This document shows positions 50,889-60,138 of a DNA stretch of 64,000 bases, in pieces. The notes under the pieces were generated by a model. The model did not search any database and was not told the DNA's origin. It saw only the letters and a program-made list of their open reading frames with translations. Made by a program: the position numbers and the translations under genes. This stretch comes from Acidobacteriaceae bacterium (GTDB lineage Bacteria > Acidobacteriota > Terriglobia > Terriglobales > Acidobacteriaceae), in the NCBI GenBank assembly GCA_025352065.1, contig JANXUC010000002.1, forward strand, positions 1 through 64,000. The letters are read 5' to 3'. The first letter of the stretch is position 1, and each line of letters begins with the position of its first letter.

Positions 50889-51047
50889 GTAGTGCGGCCC
50901 TTCAGCGCCGCAAAACGCCGTGAAGAATTTTGGGTTTCCCCCGAGGTAAAGGCTCTGGCAGTCTTCAACAATTCCGCGTCTCTCACCTCCAGGGACTAAA
51001 GTCTGAAATTGTAGACAGCCTCTTGCGGCGCTAAAGCACCGCACTAC
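50889..51047. repeat. Large imperfect palindrome, repeat family C
   Basis: Left arm (25 bases from 50889) and right arm (25 bases ending 51047) are inverted with three mismatches; each contains GTAGTGCGG and GCGCCGCAA-type sequence. Between the arms lies about 109 bases of non-coding sequence. A partial copy of the left arm and of internal GACTTTAGTCCC is at 30749. This fills most of the rapZ-ABC exporter gap. Confidence 0.7.
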
Positions 51048-51177
51048 CGACCCGAATTTCGTCCGTACTTTAGTGCGCTAAGACCCGTTCCCCGCCCCTT
51101 GCCATCCCGAACTCAGAGTAGAATGAGGCCTTGCATTCCTTGCGGAACAAATCCGAGTGCGGCGGGTTTCGCGGCGC

Positions 51178-53037
51178 ATGAAGCAGCTTCGGCGATTGCT
51201 CCATTACGTGTTGCCGTACTGGTGGCAAGTCAGCGCCTCGGTGCTTCTGATGGCGGGGGTCGGATTGCTCGACGCCTTCCGCGTGTTGCTGATTGGGCCG
51301 ATTTTCAATCAAGTTCTAAATCCCTCTTCGTTGACCCGCTCGGTGCCCCTCTTCAAAATCCCTGGTACGGAACGTTTGCTGGAATTGCAACAACTTGTGC
51401 CGTCCCATTTCCAGAATGTTTGGACCGTGGTGGCGTTCGCGCTGGTGGCGTCGACGGTACTGAAAGGCTTGTTCGACTACGTAGGGACTTATCTGGTGAA
51501 CTACGCCGGGTTTGGGATGATTACGGACTTGCGTGATGATTTGTATGACGGCATGCTGCGACGGTCGTCGGCGTTTTTTCAGAAACATGCTACCGGCACA
51601 CTGCTGTCCGCACTGGTGAACGACATAGAGCGCGTGCAGTATGCCATGTCGAGCGTGCTGGCAGAGTTTTTGCAGCAGGTCTTTACGCTGATCTTTACCG
51701 CTGCAGTCGTCGTCGTGTTGGGCGGAAAGTTGGCATGGGTGCTGCTGCTGTTCGTACCGGTAATTTTGTTTTCGGTGCGCAAGATTGGCCGGCAGGTGCG
51801 TTGGACGACGCGGCGCGGGCAAGACAAGCTGGCGGATATCCAAAACATCTTGCACGAAACGATTACAGGGAACCGGATTGTCAAGGCGTTTGGCATGGAA
51901 CGCTGGGAGATCGCGCGCTTCCGGCGAGCGGCGAGCAGGCTGTTTCGAGCGAACTTGCGGTCGGCAGCGGCGCAGGCTGTGAGCTCTCCGCTGATGGATA
52001 TATTTGGGTCAGTGGCGATCGCACTGCTCATGCTGCTTGGACGCGACAAGATTCTGCACCAGGTTTTCACATCGGGAACGTTTCTGGCATTCATCGTGGC
52101 CGTATTTAAGCTCTACGACCCGGTGCGAAAATTCGCGGGTTTCAATAACAATTTTCAGCAGGCGATTGGGGCGTCGGCGTCGATATTTGAGTTTATCGAC
52201 TCGGACGACGACGTAAAAGAAAAGCCTGCCGCGAAGAAGCTCGGCGCATTTCAGGACTCGATCCGTTTTGAGAACGTTAATTTTTCCTATGCTGCCGATG
52301 GCGATGAGTCGCGCGAAGTTTTGCGCGACATCAATTTGGAAGTTCGCCGCGGAGAAGTGGTTGCCGTGGTCGGATCCAGCGGTGCCGGTAAGAGTACGTT
52401 GGTGCATTTAATTCCGCGTTTTTTCGACGTAACTGCGGGGTGCCTGACCATTGACGGCAACGATGTTCGCGACGTGACACTGGCATCCCTGCGGGCGCAG
52501 GCTGGGATCGTGACGCAGGAAACCGTGTTGTTTAACGACACGGTGCGGAACAATATTGCCTACGGACAGCCGGATGTCTCGCTCGAAACGGTGGAAGCGG
52601 CGGCGAGAGCGGCGCTGGCGCATGAGTTCATCCAAGAATTGCCCGCGGGATATGACACGATGATTGGAGAGCGCGGCGTGCGGCTCTCGGGTGGCGAGAG
52701 GCAGCGGCTTGCGATTGCTCGAGCTATTCTGAAGAACGCTCCGATATTGATTCTGGATGAAGCGACGTCGGCGCTGGATACGGAATCGGAGGCGCTGGTG
52801 CAGTCGGCGCTGCAGAATTTGATGACAGGCCGGACGGTGCTAGTGATCGCGCACAGGCTTTCGACAGTGCGTCGCGCGGATCGGATCGTTGTGCTGGAAA
52901 ACGGAACCATCAGCGACATCGGCGCGCACGAGCAGTTGATGCAAAAGTTGGGAACGTATCGGCGGTTGTACGAGTTGCAGTTTGACGAGCAGTCTCCGGC
53001 TGCGAGTAGTCAGTTGCCCATACCTACTCGACAGTAA
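51178..53037 (+). CDS. ABC exporter (MsbA-like lipid/LPS flippase)
   Basis: 619 residues. The transmembrane domain has six helices (first VSASVLLMAGVGLL, others near 85-105, 155-175, 180-200, 270-290). The ATPase domain follows with VAVVGSSGAGKSTLVHLIPR, Q-loop GIVTQETVLFNDTV, signature LSGGERQRLAIARAIL, Walker B ILILDEATSALD and IAHRLSTVRRADRI. It fits a homodimeric MsbA-type exporter, possibly moving lipid A toward the LptB2FG system encoded elsewhere. ATG 51178 is preferred to GTG 51157. Confidence 0.9.
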   Translation: MKQLRRLLHYVLPYWWQVSASVLLMAGVGLLDAFRVLLIGPIFNQVLNPSSLTRSVPLFKIPGTERLLELQQLVPSHFQNVWTVVAFALVASTVLKGLFDYVGTYLVNYAGFGMITDLRDDLYDGMLRRSSAFFQKHATGTLLSALVNDIERVQYAMSSVLAEFLQQVFTLIFTAAVVVVLGGKLAWVLLLFVPVILFSVRKIGRQVRWTTRRGQDKLADIQNILHETITGNRIVKAFGMERWEIARFRRAASRLFRANLRSAAAQAVSSPLMDIFGSVAIALLMLLGRDKILHQVFTSGTFLAFIVAVFKLYDPVRKFAGFNNNFQQAIGASASIFEFIDSDDDVKEKPAAKKLGAFQDSIRFENVNFSYAADGDESREVLRDINLEVRRGEVVAVVGSSGAGKSTLVHLIPRFFDVTAGCLTIDGNDVRDVTLASLRAQAGIVTQETVLFNDTVRNNIAYGQPDVSLETVEAAARAALAHEFIQELPAGYDTMIGERGVRLSGGERQRLAIARAILKNAPILILDEATSALDTESEALVQSALQNLMTGRTVLVIAHRLSTVRRADRIVVLENGTISDIGAHEQLMQKLGTYRRLYELQFDEQSPAASSQLPIPTRQ

Positions 53038-53122
53038 CTTGTTACGGAGGGGTGATGTCGAGAAGAATAGCAATGCAAGGGTCCCAGCTAAAAGCCAGGA
53101 GCCAAGAGCTAGAAGCTGTCTT

Positions 53123-54022
53123 ATGACCATTCGATCCATGACGGGTTACGCGCAGGTGAAGGGCACGCTGGAGAGCGGGCGCGGATTTGCGCTTTCACTG
53201 AAGTCGGTGAATCACCGTTTTCTGGATTTGCAATTTCGCTTGCCGTCCGAAAGCGATGGACTGGAGATGAAGTTGCGCCGCCTGTTGAAGGAGAAGATTG
53301 CGCGTGGGCATGTGGACGTTACCGTTTCGCTGGATCGCGCAGGTGACGAAAATGCCGCGCTGAGTGTCTCAGTGAATAAGGAGATTGTTAGCGGGTATGT
53401 GCAGGCGTTTCGCACAGCGTCCAAGGATTTCGGCGTCCCCGGAGATCCTGATCTGAACGCAATTCTGCGAATTCCCGGAGCTATGGAACTCGCCGCGCTA
53501 CCTGCGGGCGAAGAATTAGAGCAGGCTGTGCTGGCGAACGCGCAGGGTGCTCTCGACCGCTTGAACACGATGCGCGAAGAGGAAGGCAGCGCTACGGCTC
53601 GCGAGTTGCGCGATCGCATGAGTCGCTTGGCCGAGGGTGTGTCGGAAGTCCAGAAGCATCGTTCCGCCGTGCAGAAGGCCTATATGGAGCGCCTGACAAT
53701 ACGTTTGCAGGAACTGGTTGGCTCGCAAATCGATCCTGCGCGTGTAGTGCAGGAAGTGGCGGTGCTGGTGGATCGCAGCGATATTCAGGAAGAGCTTGTA
53801 CGATTGGGAAATCATGTCGAACATTTTCTTGGCTTGCTGCAGGCGGGCGGAGAAGTTGGCAAGAAACTGGACTTCCTGCTGCAGGAAATGAATCGTGAGG
53901 CGAATACTTTACTTTCGAAGACGTCCGGCTTAGCGGGTGAGGCGCTGAAGATTACGGAAGCCGGGTTGCTGATGAAGTCCGAGATTGAAAAGTCGAAGGA
54001 GCAGGTACAAAACCTGGAATGA
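53123..54022 (+). CDS. yicC: YicC-family endoribonuclease
   Basis: 299 residues from ATG 53123. The N-terminal region IRSMTGYAQVKGTLESGRG and HRFLDLQFRLP, and the C-terminal DUF1732 part (EEELVRLGNHVEHFLGLLQ-like, GKKLDFLLQEMNREANTLLSK), define the family, which includes the YicC RNase. The start of gmk overlaps its stop. In many bacteria yicC and gmk adjoin, as here, followed by rpoZ. Confidence 0.93.
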   Translation: MTIRSMTGYAQVKGTLESGRGFALSLKSVNHRFLDLQFRLPSESDGLEMKLRRLLKEKIARGHVDVTVSLDRAGDENAALSVSVNKEIVSGYVQAFRTASKDFGVPGDPDLNAILRIPGAMELAALPAGEELEQAVLANAQGALDRLNTMREEEGSATARELRDRMSRLAEGVSEVQKHRSAVQKAYMERLTIRLQELVGSQIDPARVVQEVAVLVDRSDIQEELVRLGNHVEHFLGLLQAGGEVGKKLDFLLQEMNREANTLLSKTSGLAGEALKITEAGLLMKSEIEKSKEQVQNLE

Positions 54023-54780
54023 CGGTTGTCTCAATGACGGTTGTCTACATTATTTCTGCGCCTTCCGGGTCGGGGAAATCGACGCTGGTGAACGAAGTGC
54101 GGCGGCTGGTGCCGGGGTTGGACTTCTCGGTGTCCTTCAGCACGCGTGCGCCGCGGGGCAGCGAACAGAATGGCCGTGAATATTTTTTCGTGACCCGGGC
54201 GGATTTTACCGCCATGCTGCGGAAGGGTGAGTTTCTGGAACATGCCGAGGTGTTTGGGAATTACTACGGCACGTCCCGAAGATTCTTGCGCGAAGCGACG
54301 CAGAAGGATCACGATCTAGTGTTGGATATTGACGTGCAGGGAGCAAGACAGATTCGCCAGCAACTTCCGGATGCGGCCAGTATTTTTATCCTGCCGCCGG
54401 ATCGGAAGACGCTGGAGTGGCGTTTGCGGAACCGAAGTTCGGATGATGAGGAAGTAATTCAGTGCCGGTTGGCCACGGCCAAACGTGAAATTGAGAATTA
54501 CGGCGAGTACGACTATATACTTGTAAATGACAGGTTGGAGCAGGCGGCGGATGAACTGAAAGCTGTGGTTCTCGCCGAGAGATTTCAACGGCTGGGCCGG
54601 AAGCTCACGGAAGATGAGCAGCGCCTGGCAACCATTGCGGACCGGTGCCGGTTGGGAAATGCGCGCAGCCGGGTGCGACCAATCTTGGATTCTTTTAAAG
54701 ACGATGATTCTTCTAAGGACGAATCGGAAGAGGGTTCATCGAAAGATGAATTTTCGGATGATGACTCGCCGAAGAAATGA
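54019..54780 (+). CDS. gmk: Guanylate kinase with acidic C-terminal tail
   Basis: 253 residues; the P-loop SAPSGSGKSTLVNE is at 13-21 and GMP-binding YFFVTRADFTAMLRKGEFLEHA follows, then DLVLDIDVQGARQIRQQ. It phosphorylates GMP to GDP. The start region is duplicated: ATGACGGTTGTCTCA is repeated, so translation can begin at 54019 or 54034. The last ~30 residues are Ser/Asp/Lys/Glu-rich (DDDSSKDESEEGSSKDEFSD), unusual for this family. It overlaps yicC by four bases and is followed by rpoZ. Confidence 0.95.
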   Translation: MTVVSMTVVYIISAPSGSGKSTLVNEVRRLVPGLDFSVSFSTRAPRGSEQNGREYFFVTRADFTAMLRKGEFLEHAEVFGNYYGTSRRFLREATQKDHDLVLDIDVQGARQIRQQLPDAASIFILPPDRKTLEWRLRNRSSDDEEVIQCRLATAKREIENYGEYDYILVNDRLEQAADELKAVVLAERFQRLGRKLTEDEQRLATIADRCRLGNARSRVRPILDSFKDDDSSKDESEEGSSKDEFSDDDSPKK

Positions 54781-54826
54781 TGATTCGTTGAAGCAGTCGG
54801 CAAATTGAAGGGATGTCTACAGACCA

Positions 54827-55093
54827 ATGACAACGATGGAGAAAGACGGAGGCAACATGCAGCTAACCAGCGGCTTCGACAGTAACTATCGCTTCATTTT
54901 GGTGGCGGCGCGCCGGGCGCGCCAGCTGCAATCCGGGGCCCCAACGCTGATTGATACGAGTTCCAGAAAGCCTTGCCGCATTGCCCAAGATGAAATTAAG
55001 GCAGGCAAGATTCGCTGGGAACTGACGCACGAAGAAAAACACACGGTGGAAGCTGATCCAGTGATGTTAGATGGAGCGCACGCCGAAGTCTAA
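54827..55093 (+). CDS. rpoZ: RNA polymerase omega subunit
   Basis: 88 residues. SGFDSNYRFILVAARRARQLQ and RKPCRIAQDEIKAGKIRW are the omega subunit core that chaperones the beta' subunit. The start is ambiguous: ATG 54857 with a GGAGG four bases upstream would give MQLTSGFDSNYRF, as in many relatives, and is the likely true start. The sequence before it (MTTMEKDGGN) looks like leader. The order gmk-rpoZ-coaBC is common. Confidence 0.92.
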   Translation: MTTMEKDGGNMQLTSGFDSNYRFILVAARRARQLQSGAPTLIDTSSRKPCRIAQDEIKAGKIRWELTHEEKHTVEADPVMLDGAHAEV

Positions 55094-55124
55094 GAGACGG
55101 ATATCTGAGAAAACGGAGAGCTGA

Positions 55125-56333
55125 TTGAAAATCGCCCTCGGGGTTAGCGGCGGGATTGCGGCGTACAAGGCAGCGGAGATTGTGCGCCTGCTACAAGACC
55201 ACGAGGTCTGGGTGCAGGTCATCATGACGCGAGCGGCACGGGAGTTTGTGACGCCGCTGACTTTTGCGGCGCTCTCCGGTGAAAAAGTTATCACCGATTT
55301 GTTTGGCGCGGGTACCGAGCCCCCGAATCTTGAGTCCTCTGTGGAACACATTGCAGTAGCGCAATCGATTGATGCGCTGCTGGTTGCACCCGCCAGCGCT
55401 GGTATCCTGGCCAAATTTGCCGCCGGTCTGGCGGAAGATTTCCTAACCACTACATTTATTGCTACGAAAGCGCCGGTGATTGTCGCGCCCGCCATGAACG
55501 TGAATATGTGGGAGCATCCCGCAACGCAGGCGAACCTGACGCTGCTGCGGTCGCGTGGCGTGCGAATCGTTGAACCCGATAGCGGGCATTTGGCGTGCGG
55601 AATGACTGGCCCGGGGCGACTCGCGACGAACGAGGCGATTGTTGCGGCAGTCATGGAAACCTTAGGTACGGCACAGGATTTTGCCGGGAAGACCGTTTTG
55701 GTCACAGCTGGACCAACGCGGGAAAAGATTGATCCAGTGCGCTACCTGACCAACCGTTCGAGCGGTCGGATGGGCTATGCGATTGCCGAAGCGGCTCAGC
55801 GGCGCGGTGCTCGTGTGCTGCTGGTGACCGGCCCAGTTGCGATCGCGCCTCCCTCGGGGGTTGAAGTTACCCGCGTTGAGACGGCGGAAGAAATGCGCGA
55901 GGCTGCGCTGCGGTTTTTGCCCGAATCGAATGTCGTGATTATGACGGCTGCCGTCGCGGACTATCGCTCGAAAGAGCAGGCCGGACAGAAGATCAAGCGC
56001 AAAGGCGCGATGACGTTGGAACTCGAGCCTACTTCCGACATACTAGCGGAGTTGGTGCGCAAGAAAACATCCCAGGTTGTCATTGGCTTTGCGGCGGAGA
56101 CCGAAAACGTTCTCGAAAATGCGCGCAAGAAGCTGGTTTCGAAAGCGCTGGATGCGATTGTTGTGAATGACGTTTCGCGCGAAGGCATTGGATTTGATTC
56201 CGAGCGCAATGCGGTGACGATCATTTCGCATTCGGAGGTCGTTGAGGTCCCCGAGATGTCGAAGCGGGAGGTGGCGCAGCGCGTGCTGGATGCGGTTGCC
56301 GGGTTGTCAACGGTGGCTTCCAAGACCGTTTAG
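55125..56333 (+). CDS. coaBC: Phosphopantothenoylcysteine synthetase/decarboxylase
   Basis: 402 residues from a TTG start. The CoaC flavoprotein half has GVSGGIAAYKAAEIVRLL, VEHIAVAQSIDALLVAPAS (active His), PAMNVNMWEHPATQ and CGMTGPGRLATNE. The CoaB half (from ~185) has VLVTAGPTREKIDPVRYLTN-type motif split over the linker, SSGRMGYAIAEAAQ and the dimer/CTP region. The two steps make 4'-phosphopantetheine from phosphopantothenate and cysteine in CoA synthesis. It follows rpoZ. Confidence 0.97.
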   Translation: MKIALGVSGGIAAYKAAEIVRLLQDHEVWVQVIMTRAAREFVTPLTFAALSGEKVITDLFGAGTEPPNLESSVEHIAVAQSIDALLVAPASAGILAKFAAGLAEDFLTTTFIATKAPVIVAPAMNVNMWEHPATQANLTLLRSRGVRIVEPDSGHLACGMTGPGRLATNEAIVAAVMETLGTAQDFAGKTVLVTAGPTREKIDPVRYLTNRSSGRMGYAIAEAAQRRGARVLLVTGPVAIAPPSGVEVTRVETAEEMREAALRFLPESNVVIMTAAVADYRSKEQAGQKIKRKGAMTLELEPTSDILAELVRKKTSQVVIGFAAETENVLENARKKLVSKALDAIVVNDVSREGIGFDSERNAVTIISHSEVVEVPEMSKREVAQRVLDAVAGLSTVASKTV

Positions 56334-56393
56334 CCTCCACTCAGTCGCTCACGCCTCCATGGTCGCCCTCTGAGCTGATAGACTTTGTCTCGC

Positions 56394-57329
56394 ATGGCGC
56401 GAACTCTTAATACCCAACTCAAAGAGGCCTTAACGGCACGAGTGCGTTACTACCGCGACTTGGGGATTTTCGATTTCTACCGGCGCGATGTGGTGGACGA
56501 CATGCTGAGCGATAGCGCCAACGAACAGCAGATTCCTCACGGTGAGGCTGTTCGGAATGACAATTCCTATCCGGTTGAATATGAAGGTACTTCGCAAGCT
56601 GCGCCCGAGCTCTGGACGGAACAAAATTCGGACCAGTTTCCCGAACCAAATTCTGAACAACGAGATGACATGGCACGAAAAACAGTGGCCGCGCCGGTGG
56701 CGTCGGACCAGAACTTAGTGGTAGCGAAAGCCGAGGCGGGGGTCGCCGACCCAATTGCCGCGCTCAAAATGATTCGCGAGGATATTGGCGACTGCACACG
56801 CTGCAAGCTCCATCAGCAGGGGCGCAAGCAAATTGTATTCGGCGCGGGCAATCCAAAAGCGGAACTGATGTTTGTTGGCGAAGCTCCAGGAGCGGACGAA
56901 GACCAGCAAGGCGAGCCCTTTGTAGGCCGCGCCGGCCAGTTGCTGAACAACATGATCAAGGCGATGGGAATTGCGCGGGAGCAGGTCTATATCGCAAACG
57001 TAGTGAAGTGCCGTCCGCCATCGAACAGAACGCCAGAGCGGGATGAATGCGATACGTGCTCTCCGTTCCTGATGCGGCAGATCGCCGTGGTCAAGCCGAA
57101 AGTCATCGTCGCACTGGGCGCAATTGCAGCAAAAAACCTGCTGGCAGTCGAGTCTTCGTTGGCGAGTCTGCGGGGAAAGTGGCATGAATACCGCGGATGC
57201 AAGCTGGCAGTCACCTACCATCCGGCGTATTTGCTGCGCGATCCACGGCAAAAGGCTGAAGCCTGGAAAGACTTGCAGATGGTGATGAAAGAGCTCGGCC
57301 TGGTGGCGCCGCAGAAAAGCGCGGAGTAG
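56394..57329 (+). CDS. Family 4 uracil-DNA glycosylase with repeat-derived segment
   Basis: 311 residues from ATG 56394 (a TTG 56385 would add three). The first ~40 residues are helical and basic. A dispersed repeat half-copy (56527-56563) is read through as about [19 protein letters not shown] Gln/Glu/Pro-rich linker continues to ~115. The catalytic family 4 domain follows with [57 protein letters not shown] and [12 protein letters not shown]; the four Cys bind an Fe-S cluster. It removes uracil from DNA. The N-terminal half is absent from standard family members. Confidence 0.92.
   Translation: MARTLNTQLKEALTARVRYYRDLGIFDFYRRDVVDDMLSDSANEQQIPHGEAVRNDNSYPVEYEGTSQAAPELWTEQNSDQFPEPNSEQRDDMARKTVAAPVASDQNLVVAKAEAGVADPIAALKMIREDIGDCTRCKLHQQGRKQIVFGAGNPKAELMFVGEAPGADEDQQGEPFVGRAGQLLNNMIKAMGIAREQVYIANVVKCRPPSNRTPERDECDTCSPFLMRQIAVVKPKVIVALGAIAAKNLLAVESSLASLRGKWHEYRGCKLAVTYHPAYLLRDPRQKAEAWKDLQMVMKELGLVAPQKSAE
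56527..56563 (+). repeat. Half copy of dispersed palindrome family A inside a CDS
   Basis: AGCAGATTCCTCACGGTGAGG followed by CTGTTCGGAATGACAA matches the right arm of the elements at 36109 and 36953 except for three bases (GATAAG/GGTGAG). It lies in frame within the uracil-DNA glycosylase gene and its translation contributes to the N-terminal linker. Confidence 0.85.
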
Positions 57330-57383
57330 GAAGTTGCGAGTCGCGAGTACCGAGTCGGCGCGAGGTTAGCAAGCCTGTAGTTT

Positions 57384-59921
57384 ATGCTTGCAGCAGTGTC
57401 CCAACCCGTCCAAGAGAATCTGTTAGAAGATACAGCGCAAGCTGCCCTCGTCTTCTGCGATGTGGCGCTGCCTGTCCCGCTGGACATGGCATTTACCTAC
57501 CGCGTTCCAGAATCGCTACAAGGCGCCGCTGCACCGGTTGTGGGCGGTCGAGTTCTTGTGCCATTCCGGCAGCAGCGGCTGTCGGGCATTGTGCTCGAGC
57601 TGCATGATCGTCCGCCTTCTGTAACCGCCAAGAGCATCCTGAGCGTCCTTGATGCAACTCCCGTGCTTGATGCATCGTTACTCAAGCTGGGCCAGTGGAT
57701 TGCCGACTATTACCTGGCTCCGCTGGGCGAAGTTTTGCGAACGATGTTGCCGTTGGGCGCGGAATTTCAGAAGACGATTGCCTACCGCATTACCGATGAC
57801 GGACGGATGGCCCTACATCTGGCGGGAATGCAAGGTTCATCGAAGCGGGCGCAGCGGTCCCCAGAGGATCAGAGGATCGAATTTCGTGCCCTGGACTATT
57901 TGTCGGAGCGCGACTGGGCGAAGGAAGCCGTGCTCCGGAACTCTACAGGCGCATCCCGAACCAGCAAGACAGGGGATCTGCTGGCTGGGATGCTGCGCAA
58001 GAAATGGATTGAGCGCCGCGATTTCTCCGATGTGAAAGACGCGTCGCGCACCGTCGCCTTTGCCGTGCTCAAGGGCGAAGCCGCCAAGCTGAACGCAAAC
58101 CAGCGAACCTTGATCGACACACTGGCCGAAACCGGCGGAAAAGTTTCAGTCGAAACGCTGCGATCGTTACAGGTACCACGCTCCACTTTAGGAACGCTGG
58201 TACGGCGCGGGCTTGTCGAAATTGTGGAGGAGCCCGCTGAGTTCGCCATGACCAAGTTCAAGCCGCGGCGCTCGCCTTTCGATTTTGATTTGACGCTGGC
58301 GCAAAAGGCTGCGTTGCAGACGATTACAGCTTCGGTCGAGACGCGCAAATTCCACGGTGCGCTGTTGCACGGGGTGACTGGCTCGGGGAAGACAGCTGTG
58401 TATCTAACGGCGATGCACGCGGTGCTTGAGGCAGGACGTTCGTCGATTTTGCTGGTGCCGGAGATTGGATTGACTCCAGCGGTGGCAGCGGACCTGCACC
58501 AAATATTCGGTGAGGAAGTTGCAATCCTGCACTCGGCCCTAAGCGGACCGGAGCGAGCCGAGCAGTGGCATCGCATCCGGCGCGGCGACGCTCGCGTCGT
58601 GGTGGGGACGCGGTCCGCTGTCTTCGCACCAGTACAAGACTTAGCGTTGATTCTTGTCGATGAAGAGCAGGATTCGTCCTACAAACAGGAAGAGACCCCG
58701 CGTTACCATGCGCGGGACGTAGCTGTGGTTCGGGCGAAAATGGCGGGGGCGACTGTGGTTCTCGGTTCTGCGACGCCATCGCTGGAATCGTACTTCAATG
58801 CCTTCAAGCAAAAAGGCTCAGCCAGCAAATACACGTTGATCGAGCTACGGGATCGCGTGGAGTCGCGGCCTCTTCCGGAAGTGGAAATTCTCGACATGCG
58901 GCAGGAATTTCAGGAGACCGGCCAGGAGCAAGTCATCTCCCGTAAACTGCAAGCGGGAATTGCGGAACGCATGGAGCGGAACGAGCAGGTCATGGTGCTC
59001 CTCAATCGGCGCGGGTTTTCTCCCGTGGTGCTGTGCCGGGCGTGTGGAAAGGAGCTGGAATGTGAAGATTGCGCCATCGCGATGACACACCACAAGCAGG
59101 CTCGACGGATGGAATGTCACTACTGCGGGGCGACCAAGCCGGTGCCAAAAGGTTGCGTGCACTGCGGCAGCGAGTACGTATATTTCCTCGGAACCGGTTC
59201 CGAAAAACTGGAGGAGTTGCTGCACGGCTTGTTTCCGCGAGCTCGAATCGCGCGCCTGGATCGCGATACCGTGCGCGGGCGTTACGATTTTGAACGCGTC
59301 CTCGGGGCGTTGCATGAAGGCGAGTTGGACATTCTTGTCGGCACGCAGATGATTGCCAAAGGCCACGATATTCACGGTGTGACGCTGGTGGGTGTCGTTG
59401 GCGCGGATACTGCACTGGGGCTGCCGGATTTTCGCGCCGCAGAGCGCACGTTCCAATTGCTCACGCAGGTGGCGGGTCGCGCGGGCCGCGGAGATGCGCC
59501 GGGTAAAGTAGTGTTGCAAACATTTTTCCCGGACCACTATGCCGTGCAATATGCTGCCCGCCATGATTTCGCAGGTTTTTACGAAAAGGAATTGCGCTTC
59601 CGCAGTTGGATGCATTATCCGCCCTACAACGCGTTGGCGAATGTCCTGATCCGTTCTACGAAACTTGAAGAGGCGTTGCAATGGTCCGGCGTCCTGGGCA
59701 AGTGGTTTGAGAAGACGAGGCATGAAGGCGTGCGTGTGCTGGGACCCGCGGCGGCGCCCATCGTGCGACTCAAAAAAGACTTTCGTTATCACTTTGTACT
59801 GAAAGCGGAAAGCCGGGAGAAGATGAACCGCCTTCTGCGATCCATGCTGGCGCATGCGGTAACCGAGAAGATTCCACGGACAAATATTGTCGTTGATGTG
59901 GACGCGCTGTGGCTGATGTAG
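57384..59921 (+). CDS. priA: Primosomal replication restart helicase PriA
   Basis: 845 residues. The N-terminal 3'-DNA-binding region (VALPVPLDMAFTYRVPE) is followed by a circularly permuted winged-helix region and the SF2 helicase: LLHGVTGSGKTAVYL (Walker A near 329), LVDEEQDSSYKQEE (Walker B; Gln replaces the usual His of DEEH), LGSATPSLESYF. Zinc-binding Cys cluster CRACGKELECEDC and CHYCG...CVHCGSEYVYF holds six or more Cys. ADTALGLPDFRAAERTFQLL and QVAGRAGRGDAPGKV complete it. It reloads the replisome at collapsed forks. It starts 54 bases after the glycosylase. Confidence 0.96.
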   Translation: MLAAVSQPVQENLLEDTAQAALVFCDVALPVPLDMAFTYRVPESLQGAAAPVVGGRVLVPFRQQRLSGIVLELHDRPPSVTAKSILSVLDATPVLDASLLKLGQWIADYYLAPLGEVLRTMLPLGAEFQKTIAYRITDDGRMALHLAGMQGSSKRAQRSPEDQRIEFRALDYLSERDWAKEAVLRNSTGASRTSKTGDLLAGMLRKKWIERRDFSDVKDASRTVAFAVLKGEAAKLNANQRTLIDTLAETGGKVSVETLRSLQVPRSTLGTLVRRGLVEIVEEPAEFAMTKFKPRRSPFDFDLTLAQKAALQTITASVETRKFHGALLHGVTGSGKTAVYLTAMHAVLEAGRSSILLVPEIGLTPAVAADLHQIFGEEVAILHSALSGPERAEQWHRIRRGDARVVVGTRSAVFAPVQDLALILVDEEQDSSYKQEETPRYHARDVAVVRAKMAGATVVLGSATPSLESYFNAFKQKGSASKYTLIELRDRVESRPLPEVEILDMRQEFQETGQEQVISRKLQAGIAERMERNEQVMVLLNRRGFSPVVLCRACGKELECEDCAIAMTHHKQARRMECHYCGATKPVPKGCVHCGSEYVYFLGTGSEKLEELLHGLFPRARIARLDRDTVRGRYDFERVLGALHEGELDILVGTQMIAKGHDIHGVTLVGVVGADTALGLPDFRAAERTFQLLTQVAGRAGRGDAPGKVVLQTFFPDHYAVQYAARHDFAGFYEKELRFRSWMHYPPYNALANVLIRSTKLEEALQWSGVLGKWFEKTRHEGVRVLGPAAAPIVRLKKDFRYHFVLKAESREKMNRLLRSMLAHAVTEKIPRTNIVVDVDALWLM

Positions 59922-60138
59922 GACAGCTTCTAGCTGCCGGGTTTCCGGCCGCTAACGTAAAGCTTTCGTCATCGGCTTTGCGATTGCGGAGAACAAAGAA
60001 TCTCTTGCCCGGGTTCGGAGATATTCAGTATCTCCCGTTAGAATCATAGAGGGTCGTGTCTCCGAGCCCTTGGACAGACCCCTGGGGCTGCACGACGAAC
60101 CAGCTAAAAAGCTGGCAGCTAAGAGCTTAGGAGCTCAT

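Noticed and set aside
58845-59855. 336-residue minus-strand ORF opposite priA
   Set aside because: It overlaps the zinc-binding and helicase motifs of priA, and nothing suggests a second gene.
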